Source: B4-G1 sp964393895
GTDB lineage: Bacteria > Chloroflexota > Anaerolineae > B4-G1
Length of the DNA stretch: 19,023 nucleotides
Assembly: GCA_964393895.1 (NCBI GenBank)
Contig: CAYMWP010000093.1
Location: 1-19,023, forward strand
Reading direction: 5' to 3'
Shown here: positions 12,037 to 19,023 of the stretch, piece after piece
Layout: every line of letters begins with the position of its first letter
Position numbering within the stretch: position 1 is the first letter of the stretch
Notes under the pieces: generated by a model
The model's input: only the letters and a program-made list of their open reading frames with translations
Told to the model about the DNA's origin: nothing
Databases searched by the model: none
Position numbers and translations under genes: made by a program

Positions 12037-15000
12037 ATGAAAAACTCTTACAAAATCGTGGCCCTGACCACATTGCTCAGTCTGCTGCTGGGGGCCTGCC
12101 GCCCCCAACCCACCGTCGTCCCTACGCCTCCGCCTTACACCCCGCCTCCGCCCGGCGCCGTCTCCCCCATCGTCGTGCAGCGCACGCCGGAGCGGGGCGA
12201 GGAACTGCCGCCCGACGGAGAGATCGTGCTGATCTTTGACCGGGCGATGGACCAAGCTTCCGTCGCGGCCGCGTTCCAGGTCAGCCCGGAGGTGGCGGGC
12301 GACCTGGAGTGGGCCGACGAGCGCACCGTGCGCTTCAAGCCGGCCCGCGACCTCGAGCGGGACAAAGAGTACCAAGTCATGCTCGGCCCCGAGGCCCAAG
12401 CTAAAGATGGCGACTCTGTAGACGGCGCCTACCGCTTCCGCTTCCGCACCGTCGGCTACCTGGAAGTGGCGCAGGTCATCCCCGCCCCCGGATCGGAGGA
12501 AGTGGAGACTGCCAGCACCGTGACCGTCATCTTTAACCGGCCCGTGGTGCCCTTGATGGCGGTCAGTGACCCAGACTATGCCGATCTGCCTCAGCCGGTC
12601 GCCTTCGACCCGCCCATCGCCGGCCAGGGCGAGTGGCTCAACACCTCCATCTACACCTTTACCCCTTCCGAGCCGCTGGCGGGCGGCACCAGCTATAGCG
12701 CCCGTATCGCGGCCGGTCTGGAAGACACCACCGGCGGCCTCCTGGCGCGGGATTACGAATGGGCCTTCTCCACCCAGCCGCCCCAGGTCGTCTGGGTCTC
12801 GCCAGCCGAGGATGGGGAACTGGTGGGAGTGGACACCGCCGTGCAGATCACTTTCAATATGCTGGTGGACTGCGCCTCGGCGGTCAATGCGGTCAGTCTG
12901 CGCGCCGGCTTTGCCGGCCTCGGCTCTGTCTCTGGCGATTTAGAGTGCGCCGCGGAAACGTTGACCTTTACGCCCGACGAGCGCCTGGCCTTCGACACGA
13001 CCTACACGGCGCAGGTGAAGGCGGGAGTGCGGAGCGCGGGGGGCGGCGCCGGTCTGCGACGCGATTACGAATGGCGCTTTACCACCGTGCCCCTGCCCCG
13101 CATCATCGGCACCAACCCCCACGACGGGCAGAAGGACGCCTGGCCTTACTCTGCCTTCGAGATCACCTTCAACGCGCCCGTGGATCCCGGCACGGTGATG
13201 GACAATCTGGAGATGACGCCGCCTCTCTCGCCCACCCTGACCTACACCTACTTTCGCGCCTGGGATAACGTCTTTGTGCTCAACTTTGGCGCACAGCCCA
13301 GCACCGATTACGAGGTGCGCATTGGGCCGGACATCGCCGACCCCTACGGCAACACGACCGGACAAGAGCTGACCGTGCGCTTTCGCACTGCCCCGCTCAA
13401 CCCTTCGGCCCAAATCCACGTGCCTGGCCTGCTCGGCGCCTGCGACGCCCACGAGGAGGCCCGCGTCGTCGTCGGCCATCTCAACACCAACCGGCTCGAC
13501 TTTTCCCTCTACCGGCTCGACGTGGAAGAGTTTTTCCGCGCGCAGCAGAGCTGGTGGGAGTATACGCCGCCCGGCGCCCCCGTGCGCCAATGGACGGAGC
13601 GCGTCGAGGACCCGCCTAACGAGACCGCCTACACGCTGGTGAACCTGGCCGCAGGCGGAGGCGCACTGGAAGCGGGACTCTATCTCTTGGATATGCAGGC
13701 CGCCGGCGTGGGATACGACCACTGGGCGCACCGCAAGCTGCTGGCCGTCTCTGCGTACAACCTGACGCTCAAGGCCGGCCAGGATGAGACGTGGGCCTGG
13801 GCAAGCGACCTGGCGACCGGGCGACCCGCCAGCGGCATCACCCTGGAGGCGCGGCATCACGAAGGGGAAATCCTCGACACGGCGACGACCGACGAGAATG
13901 GCCTGGCCCGCTTCGACCTGGAGGCCGCCTACTATGGCGCGGTCTACCTGGTGGGACAGGAGCCGTTCCTCCTGGGCGGCACCGACTGGGACTGGAGCGC
14001 GGGCATCAGCCCCGGGGACTTTGGCCTGGAGATGGACTATGGCGACAGCGACCATCGCGCCCACATCTACACCGACCGGCCCATCTACCGGCCCGGCCAG
14101 ACCGTCTACTTTCGCGGCATCCTGCGCACCGAGGAGGACGTGCGCTACAGCCTGCCCGCCGCTGGCAGGGGCGAGGTCACGATCTACAACTCTATCGGAG
14201 AGCAAGTCTACCTGGAATGGCTAGAGTTGGACGAGTTCGGTTCTTTTAGCGGCGAACTGTCGCTGGACGAAGGCGCGCCGCTGGGCGGCTATATGATAGA
14301 CGCCGTCTTCAACGAAAGGTACGCCGGGGCCAGTTTCACCGTCGCTGCCTACCGCCCGCCCGAGTTCGAGGTGACGGTCACGCCGGAGGAGGCGGAACTG
14401 CTCGGCGGGCAATCCACCCAGGCCCTCGTCGAGGCGCGTTACTTTTTCGGCGGGCCCGTCGCCGGCGCGGACATCGAGTGGAACGTCCTCTCCGCTCCTT
14501 ACCGCTTCGAGGCGGCCCAGTTCGGGCGCTACGACTTTGGCGACGAGGACGACCCCTGGCTCTGCCGCTGGTGCTGGTGGTGGGAGCCGCCCGCTCCCCA
14601 GATCCTCCTCAGCGGCGCGGGCCAGACCGACGGTGAGGGCACTCTGACCATCGGACTGCCCACGAGTATAATGACCGGCGGGCAGCGGCTGACCGTCGAG
14701 GCGACCGCCTACGGCAAGGACGGTCAGGTCATCTCTGGCCGCGGCGACGTCGTCGTCCACGCGGGCGAGTTCTACGTCGGCCTGGCCCCTCAGCAGTACG
14801 TGGGCCAGGCGGGCGAGGAGCTGGCAGTGGACGTGGTAACTGTGGACTGGGACGGCGAGCGGCTGCCGAGTCAGAAACTCGACGTCGAGGTTTACCGCCG
14901 CGAGTGGGTCAACACCTTTGTCGAAAACGATCTCGGCGGCGGCGCCTGGGAGTGGGAAGTGGTGGACACCCCGGTCTACACCGGCGCGCTTACGACGGAC

Positions 15001-18000
15001 GGCGACGCCGAAGGGATCATCACCTTTACCCCACGAGAGGGCGGCTCCTACCGCGTCGTCGCCCAGTCACGTCTTACAGATCACGTTTCACGTTCCTCCA
15101 CCTGGGTCTGGGTCAGCGGCGCGGAATACGTCTCCTGGCGGCGGCAGAACAACGACCGCCTCACGCTCATCAGCGACAAATCCACCTACCTCCCCGGCGA
15201 GACGGCCGAGATCCTCATCCCCAGCCCCTTTGCGGGCGAGCAGTGGGCCTGGATCACGGTCGAGCGGGGCGGCGTGCTGCGCCAGGAGGTTCTGCGACTG
15301 GAGAGCAACTCGACCGTCTACCGGCTGCCCATCACGGCCGACCACGCGCCCAACGTCTACGTCTCGGTCGTCATCGTCAAGGGCCCTGGTGAGGCCGAGC
15401 CGGTGGCGACGCACAAGGTGGGCTATGTGATGCTGACGGTCGAGCCGGTGGAGCAAGAACTGAACATCACACTGTCGCCCAGCGTCGAACAGGCGCAGCC
15501 AGGCGACACCGTCTCCTTCGAGGTGCGGGCCGCCGACGCCAGCGGCGAGCCGGTGCAGGCCGCCTTCTCACTCGATCTGGTGGACAAAGCGGTGCTGAGC
15601 CTCAAGCCGCGCACGCCCGACGCCATTCTCGAAGCGTTCTACGGACGGCGCGGGTTGGGCGTCTCGACCGGCAGCGGCATGGTCATCTCCGTCAACCGGC
15701 TGCTATTGGAGCAGATGGAAGAGTTGGCAGAACACCTCGACGCCCAGGAGTTGGGAATGGGCGGCGGCGGGGATGAGGGAGAGATACCGCCCGCCGCGCC
15801 GATGCCCACCCTGGTAGCCGAGGCGCCCGCAGAGGTGGAGGAACGCCAGGCGGCGAACGGACTTGCGCCCGGCGTCGAGCTGCGGGAAGAGTTCGCGGAC
15901 ACCGCCTTCTGGGACGCCCCCGTCGTCACCGACCGGACCGGCCACGCCAGCGTCGAGATCACGTTGCCCGACAACCTCACCACCTGGGTCTTGCGAGGAG
16001 TGGGCGTCACCGCCGAGACGGAGGTGGGCGAGGAGACGACCGAACTGCTGGTCACCAAGCCATTGCTGGTGCGACCGGTGACGCCGCGCTTTTTCGTCGT
16101 GGACGACCGGGCGCAACTGGCCGCCCTGGTCAGCAACAACACGGGAACGGCGCAGGAGGTCGAGGTCACGCTGCACGCGGAGGGGGCGCGAATCAGCGAG
16201 TCGGCGAGTCAACGAGTCAACGTTCCTGCCGGGGGAGAGACAAAGGTGACGTGGTGGGTGACGGTCGAGGACGTACCCAACGTGGACGTGGTGATGAGCG
16301 CGGTCGCGGGCGAGTACTCGGACGCCGCCCGTCCACGGTTGACCACCGGCCCCGACGGGACGCTGCTGGTCTACCGCTACACCGCGCCCGAGATCGTGGG
16401 CAGCGGCGGGCAACTGGTGGGCGAGGACGCCCGCACCGAGGTGATCGCCCTGCCGCCCAAGTACGACGACCGGCAGGGGGAGCTTTCCGTCCGGCTCGAT
16501 CCCTCGCTGGCGGCGGGGATGGTGGACGGCCTGGATTACCTGGAGCACTTTCCCTACGAGTGCACGGAACAGATCGTGTCTCGCTTTCTGCCCAACGTGC
16601 TCACCTACCGGGCGTTGCAAGAATTGGGAATCAGCGACCCCGAACTGGAGGCAAAGCTGCCCGGCCTGGTCGAAGAGGGGCTGGGCAAGCTCTACCGGCG
16701 GCAGAAGGAGGACGGCGGATGGAGTTGGTGGTACGAGGGGGATAGCAATCCCTACCTGACCGCCTACGTCGTCTTTGCGCTGGTCAAGGCGGAGGAGGCC
16801 GGTTTCGAGGTGCGGGGGGACGTAACCCGGCGCGGACTGGGCTTTCTGGAAAGCAGCCTGGTGACGACCCGCCAACTCCAATCCTACCGCGAGGCGAACC
16901 GGCAGGCGTTCGCGCTCTACGTGCTGGCCGAGGCCGGCCAGACCGGACGGGCGAGTGAGTACGCGGACATCGGAATGTCCGTAGGCGACCTGTACAGTCG
17001 CCGTGAAAAGCTCAGCCACTACGGGCGGGCCTACCTGGCGCTCACACTGGGGCTGGTTGACGAGGGTGACGACCGTATCTCCACGCTTCTCTCCGACCTG
17101 CAGAACGCGGCCATCCTCAGCGCGACCGGCGCGCACTGGGAGGAGACGGAGTACGACTACTGGGCCATGAACACCGACACCCGCTCCACGGCCGTCATCC
17201 TGGACGCGCTGGCCCGACTCGACCCCGAGAACGCGCTCATCCCCAACGTGGTGCGCTGGCTGATGATCGCCCGTCAGGAGGGCATCTGGGAGACGACGCA
17301 GGAGACCGCCTGGGCGCTCATCGCTCTCACCGATTGGATGGTCGTCACCGGCGAGCTGCAAGGTGAGTACGAGTACGGCGTCTGGCTCAACGACGGCAGC
17401 CTGGCCGAGGGCGCCGTGACGCCGGACACGGTTGACGAGCCGATCCAACTGCGGGTGGACGTGGCCGAGTTGCTGGCCGACGCGAACCAGAGGTTTGTAA
17501 GCAACCGCCTGACGATTGGCCGGGGGGAGGGCACGGGCCGGCTTTACTATACCACGCACCTCGAGGTCTATCTGCCGGTGGAAGAGATCGAGCCGCTCGA
17601 CCGGGGCATCATCGTCTCCCGCCGCTACACGGACCCCAATTGCAGCGAGGACAAGTGCCCGCAGTTGAACCAGGTCGCGGTCGGCGACGTGGTGCAGGTC
17701 GAGCTGACGATCATCGCCCCGCACGATCTGTACTATGTGCTAGTGGAGGACCCGCTGCCGGCCGGGGCCGAGGCGATTGACCCCAGCCTGGCGACGACGA
17801 GCGAGCTGGCGCAAGAGGCAGGATTATACCGCGAGGCGGAGAGCGAGGGCCGGTACGATTTCTACCACTGGTGGTGGCATTGGTACAGCCGCAGCGAGAT
17901 GCGGGACGACCGGGTGGCGCTCTTTGCCGACTATCTGCCGGCGGGCGCGTACGAATACACCTATACCTTCCGCGCCACGCTGCCGGGCGAGTACCGGGTC

Positions 18001-18087
18001 ATTCCCACCACCGCCAGCGAGTTCTACTTCCCAGAGGTGTTTGGGCGGGGAGACGGGCGGCTGTTCGTGATTGGAGAAGGAGAGTAG
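12037..18087 (+). CDS. Alpha-2-macroglobulin family lipoprotein with thioester
   Basis: Bacterial alpha-2-macroglobulins are thought to trap and covalently bind attacking proteases at the cell surface. The protein is 2016 aa. A signal peptide ends in LLLGAC with lipid-anchored Cys21, then a Pro-rich linker. Four Big_5 (SbsA Ig-like) domains follow at about 42-137, 140-243, 245-346 and 350-449. The MG2-type domain starts at YTDRPIYRPGQTVYF (678). A further macroglobulin domain starts at about 1038 (STYLPGETAEILIPSPFAG). A Gly/Ala/Pro-rich low-complexity segment at about 1239-1288 may be the bait region. The A2M domain (FWDAPVVTDRTG) begins at about 1291. The thioester motif is CTEQ, Cys1509 to Gln1512. 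The frame is open from 11995, but the ATG at 12037 starts the signal peptide and has AAGGAG 7 bases before it. In E. coli such a gene adjoins pbpC; none is seen here. Confidence 0.94.
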   Translation: MKNSYKIVALTTLLSLLLGACRPQPTVVPTPPPYTPPPPGAVSPIVVQRTPERGEELPPDGEIVLIFDRAMDQASVAAAFQVSPEVAGDLEWADERTVRFKPARDLERDKEYQVMLGPEAQAKDGDSVDGAYRFRFRTVGYLEVAQVIPAPGSEEVETASTVTVIFNRPVVPLMAVSDPDYADLPQPVAFDPPIAGQGEWLNTSIYTFTPSEPLAGGTSYSARIAAGLEDTTGGLLARDYEWAFSTQPPQVVWVSPAEDGELVGVDTAVQITFNMLVDCASAVNAVSLRAGFAGLGSVSGDLECAAETLTFTPDERLAFDTTYTAQVKAGVRSAGGGAGLRRDYEWRFTTVPLPRIIGTNPHDGQKDAWPYSAFEITFNAPVDPGTVMDNLEMTPPLSPTLTYTYFRAWDNVFVLNFGAQPSTDYEVRIGPDIADPYGNTTGQELTVRFRTAPLNPSAQIHVPGLLGACDAHEEARVVVGHLNTNRLDFSLYRLDVEEFFRAQQSWWEYTPPGAPVRQWTERVEDPPNETAYTLVNLAAGGGALEAGLYLLDMQAAGVGYDHWAHRKLLAVSAYNLTLKAGQDETWAWASDLATGRPASGITLEARHHEGEILDTATTDENGLARFDLEAAYYGAVYLVGQEPFLLGGTDWDWSAGISPGDFGLEMDYGDSDHRAHIYTDRPIYRPGQTVYFRGILRTEEDVRYSLPAAGRGEVTIYNSIGEQVYLEWLELDEFGSFSGELSLDEGAPLGGYMIDAVFNERYAGASFTVAAYRPPEFEVTVTPEEAELLGGQSTQALVEARYFFGGPVAGADIEWNVLSAPYRFEAAQFGRYDFGDEDDPWLCRWCWWWEPPAPQILLSGAGQTDGEGTLTIGLPTSIMTGGQRLTVEATAYGKDGQVISGRGDVVVHAGEFYVGLAPQQYVGQAGEELAVDVVTVDWDGERLPSQKLDVEVYRREWVNTFVENDLGGGAWEWEVVDTPVYTGALTTDGDAEGIITFTPREGGSYRVVAQSRLTDHVSRSSTWVWVSGAEYVSWRRQNNDRLTLISDKSTYLPGETAEILIPSPFAGEQWAWITVERGGVLRQEVLRLESNSTVYRLPITADHAPNVYVSVVIVKGPGEAEPVATHKVGYVMLTVEPVEQELNITLSPSVEQAQPGDTVSFEVRAADASGEPVQAAFSLDLVDKAVLSLKPRTPDAILEAFYGRRGLGVSTGSGMVISVNRLLLEQMEELAEHLDAQELGMGGGGDEGEIPPAAPMPTLVAEAPAEVEERQAANGLAPGVELREEFADTAFWDAPVVTDRTGHASVEITLPDNLTTWVLRGVGVTAETEVGEETTELLVTKPLLVRPVTPRFFVVDDRAQLAALVSNNTGTAQEVEVTLHAEGARISESASQRVNVPAGGETKVTWWVTVEDVPNVDVVMSAVAGEYSDAARPRLTTGPDGTLLVYRYTAPEIVGSGGQLVGEDARTEVIALPPKYDDRQGELSVRLDPSLAAGMVDGLDYLEHFPYECTEQIVSRFLPNVLTYRALQELGISDPELEAKLPGLVEEGLGKLYRRQKEDGGWSWWYEGDSNPYLTAYVVFALVKAEEAGFEVRGDVTRRGLGFLESSLVTTRQLQSYREANRQAFALYVLAEAGQTGRASEYADIGMSVGDLYSRREKLSHYGRAYLALTLGLVDEGDDRISTLLSDLQNAAILSATGAHWEETEYDYWAMNTDTRSTAVILDALARLDPENALIPNVVRWLMIARQEGIWETTQETAWALIALTDWMVVTGELQGEYEYGVWLNDGSLAEGAVTPDTVDEPIQLRVDVAELLADANQRFVSNRLTIGRGEGTGRLYYTTHLEVYLPVEEIEPLDRGIIVSRRYTDPNCSEDKCPQLNQVAVGDVVQVELTIIAPHDLYYVLVEDPLPAGAEAIDPSLATTSELAQEAGLYREAESEGRYDFYHWWWHWYSRSEMRDDRVALFADYLPAGAYEYTYTFRATLPGEYRVIPTTASEFYFPEVFGRGDGRLFVIGEGE

Positions 18088-18139
18088 ATACACGAGTGAG
18101 GACGAGGAAAACGGGCCACCGGTCTCGGCCAGGACTTGT

Positions 18140-18163
18140 GGCGGGTAAGAACCCCGCCCTACG
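18140..18163. repeat. 24-nt dispersed intergenic repeat, copy 2 (inverted)
   Basis: It starts GGCGGGTAAGAA and ends CCGCCCTACG. It is the reverse complement of 6711-6734 with one mismatch. It stands directly before the 22-bp tandem array. Confidence 0.75.
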
Positions 18164-18168
18164 GTTGC

Positions 18169-18278
18169 TACCAGCGCCGCCCGTTCTACGCACCAGCGCC
18201 GCCCGTTCTACGCACCAGCGCCGCCCGTTCTACGCACCAGCGCCGCCTGTTCTACGCACCAGCGCCGCCTGTTCTACG
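18169..18278. repeat. 22-bp tandem repeat, five copies
   Basis: The unit is CACCAGCGCCGC, then CCGTTCTACG or CTGTTCTACG. Copies start at 18169, 18191, 18213, 18235 and 18257. The first differs in its first two bases (TA for CA). Copies 4 and 5 share a C-to-T change. The unit length is not a multiple of three and there are no spacers, so it is a minisatellite-like array and not a coding repeat or a CRISPR. Confidence 0.9.
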
Positions 18279-18344
18279 GCGGCGCAAAACACTCCCTATG
18301 CGGAAGACGGCAGGTAAGGACCGCGCCCGAAAGATTCGCGCCAC

Positions 18345-18381
18345 AAAAAAAGCCCGCCGGGGTCTCGCGGCCCCGGCGGGC
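18345..18381 (-). terminator. Strong rho-independent terminator of the ELWxxDGT gene
   Basis: A perfect 11-bp GC-rich stem (GCCCGCCGGGG / CCCCGGCGGGC) with an 8-base loop is followed on the minus strand by seven T. It lies 26 bases past the stop of the minus-strand gene. Confidence 0.9.
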
Positions 18382-18407
18382 ATCGGAGCGGCCTGGGGGG
18401 TTGGCTA

Positions 18408-19023
18408 TCAACCGTTCTTCATCACCAGCGGCAGGTAGAGGCGGCGGCAGACGAAAACGGCCCACAGCTCCTCGCCGTGGACGCCGTCGTCGGCACGGAA
18501 AAAGAGCGTGCCGTTCACGTTGGAGCGCCTGATCCCGGCAGGACTCGAACTGCTGGTCCCGGAGTAGATGTCCTCGACCAGCAGTGTGCCCGCCTCCGTG
18601 CCGTCGCTCATCCACAGCTCCTCGCCGTGGACGCCGTCGTCGGCCCGGAAGAAGAGCCGGCCGCACACGTCTATCGGCCTGTGTGGGCTCGAACCGGTGG
18701 TCCCGGAGTAAATGTCCTTGACCAGGAGCGTGCCCGCCTCCGTGCCGTCGCTCCTCCACAGCTCCCGGCCGTGGACGCCGTCGGCGGCGGAGAAGTGGAG
18801 CGCGCCGTCGGTGTAGGCAAGATAGGACGGCGACGAACTGTTGGTCCCGGAGTAAATGTCCTTGACCAGGAGCGTGCCCGCCTCCGCGCCGTCGCTCCTC
18901 CACAGCTCATCGCCGTGGACGCCGTCGGCGGCGGAGAAGTAGAGCGCGCCGGCGGCGTAGAAGAAATTGCCCGGCGACGAACTGTTGGTCCCGGAGTAAA
19001 TGTCCTTGACCAGCAGCGTGCCC
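18408..19023 (-). CDS. ELWxxDGT-repeat protein, C-terminal part (5' end outside window)
   Basis: The frame is open to the window edge, so only the last 204 residues are seen. They consist of about four 48-residue units, each with the pattern GTLLVKDIYSGT, SSSP, LYFSAADGVHG, then ELWRSDGTEA. This is the ELWxxDGT repeat, found in secreted or surface proteins and thought to form propeller-like blades. The DNA period is 144 bases and the units are very similar. The last unit stops at GEELW and runs straight into a short tail, AVFVCRRLYLPLVMKNG, then the stop. A YLPLV-type end is, as I recall, frequent on secreted Chloroflexota proteins and may be a sorting or anchoring tail. A strong terminator follows. 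The N terminus, signal peptide and total length cannot be judged. Confidence 0.9.
   Translation of the reverse strand, partial: GTLLVKDIYSGTNSSSPGNFFYAAGALYFSAADGVHGDELWRSDGAEAGTLLVKDIYSGTNSSSPSYLAYTDGALHFSAADGVHGRELWRSDGTEAGTLLVKDIYSGTTGSSPHRPIDVCGRLFFRADDGVHGEELWMSDGTEAGTLLVEDIYSGTSSSSPAGIRRSNVNGTLFFRADDGVHGEELWAVFVCRRLYLPLVMKNG

Larger units (their letters stand above)
18088..18407. other. Intergenic stretch between two convergent genes
   Basis: It holds the 24-nt dispersed repeat, the 22-bp tandem array and the minus-strand terminator listed separately. I see no gene. An open frame through the array (17871-18317) is an accident of its composition. No clear terminator for the alpha-2-macroglobulin gene with a T-run is visible on the plus strand. 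Confidence 0.7.

Noticed and set aside
15703..17724. 673-codon open frame on the minus strand
   Set aside because: It lies wholly opposite the alpha-2-macroglobulin gene, shows no domain pattern, and is expected from the high GC content of that gene.
18169..18278. CRISPR array
   Set aside because: The 22-bp units are contiguous, without spacers, and no cas genes are nearby.
17871..18317. Repeat protein encoded by the 22-bp array
   Set aside because: The unit is not a multiple of three, and the frame overlaps the end of the alpha-2-macroglobulin gene without a start signal.

Overview
The window is high-GC bacterial chromosome. It probably comes from a Chloroflexota member of the Anaerolineae/Caldilineae type. 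This is an inference from content: a TPR protein of the NB-ARC-associated kind, a very large alpha-2-macroglobulin lipoprotein with SbsA-like N-terminal Ig domains, an ELWxxDGT-repeat secreted protein ending in a YLPLV-type tail, and intergenic DNA full of short inverted repeats. No rRNA, tRNA or CRISPR array was seen.

Layout. Positions 1-5772 (+): the 3' end of a TPR gene, then glycerol kinase (glpK), a fatty-acid-amide-hydrolase-like amidase close to the plant FAAH type, a MntA/HepT nucleotidyltransferase-HEPN pair, and a patatin phospholipase. Spacings are short or overlapping, so glpK to patatin could be one operon. Positions 5822-7640 (-): a DegV fatty-acid-binding protein and rsmG, separated by a terminator. 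Positions 7673-8475 (-): a PIN-domain protein with an overlapping HTH protein, a toxin-antitoxin-like cassette of lower GC. Positions 8595-11044 (-): recF, a GNAT acetyltransferase and a LURP-one-related (tubby-like) protein. Positions 11045-12036: about 1 kb of nested inverted-repeat elements. Positions 12037-18087 (+): the alpha-2-macroglobulin lipoprotein. Positions 18088-18407: a dispersed repeat, a 22-bp tandem array and a strong terminator. Positions 18408-19023 (-): the C-terminal end of an ELWxxDGT-repeat protein.

How the genes may work together. Glycerol kinase, an acyl-amide hydrolase, a patatin lipase and a DegV fatty-acid binder form a lipid-turnover neighbourhood, although DegV lies on the opposite strand. 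Two lower-GC toxin-antitoxin-like cassettes sit between chromosomal genes. In the HepT-like protein the Arg of the HEPN RX4-6H motif reads Gly, and its neighbour, the patatin gene, is joined to it by an ATGA overlap.

The best structural finding is a small mobile element family with GTAA-starting terminal inverted repeats and 8-bp target duplications, which are the hallmarks of IS66-family elements. One 52-bp copy has split the promoter region of the HTH-PIN operon, duplicating its -10 box. A second, 251-bp copy lies in the 11.5-11.8 kb repeat nest, where an 8-bp word occurs three times at element boundaries.
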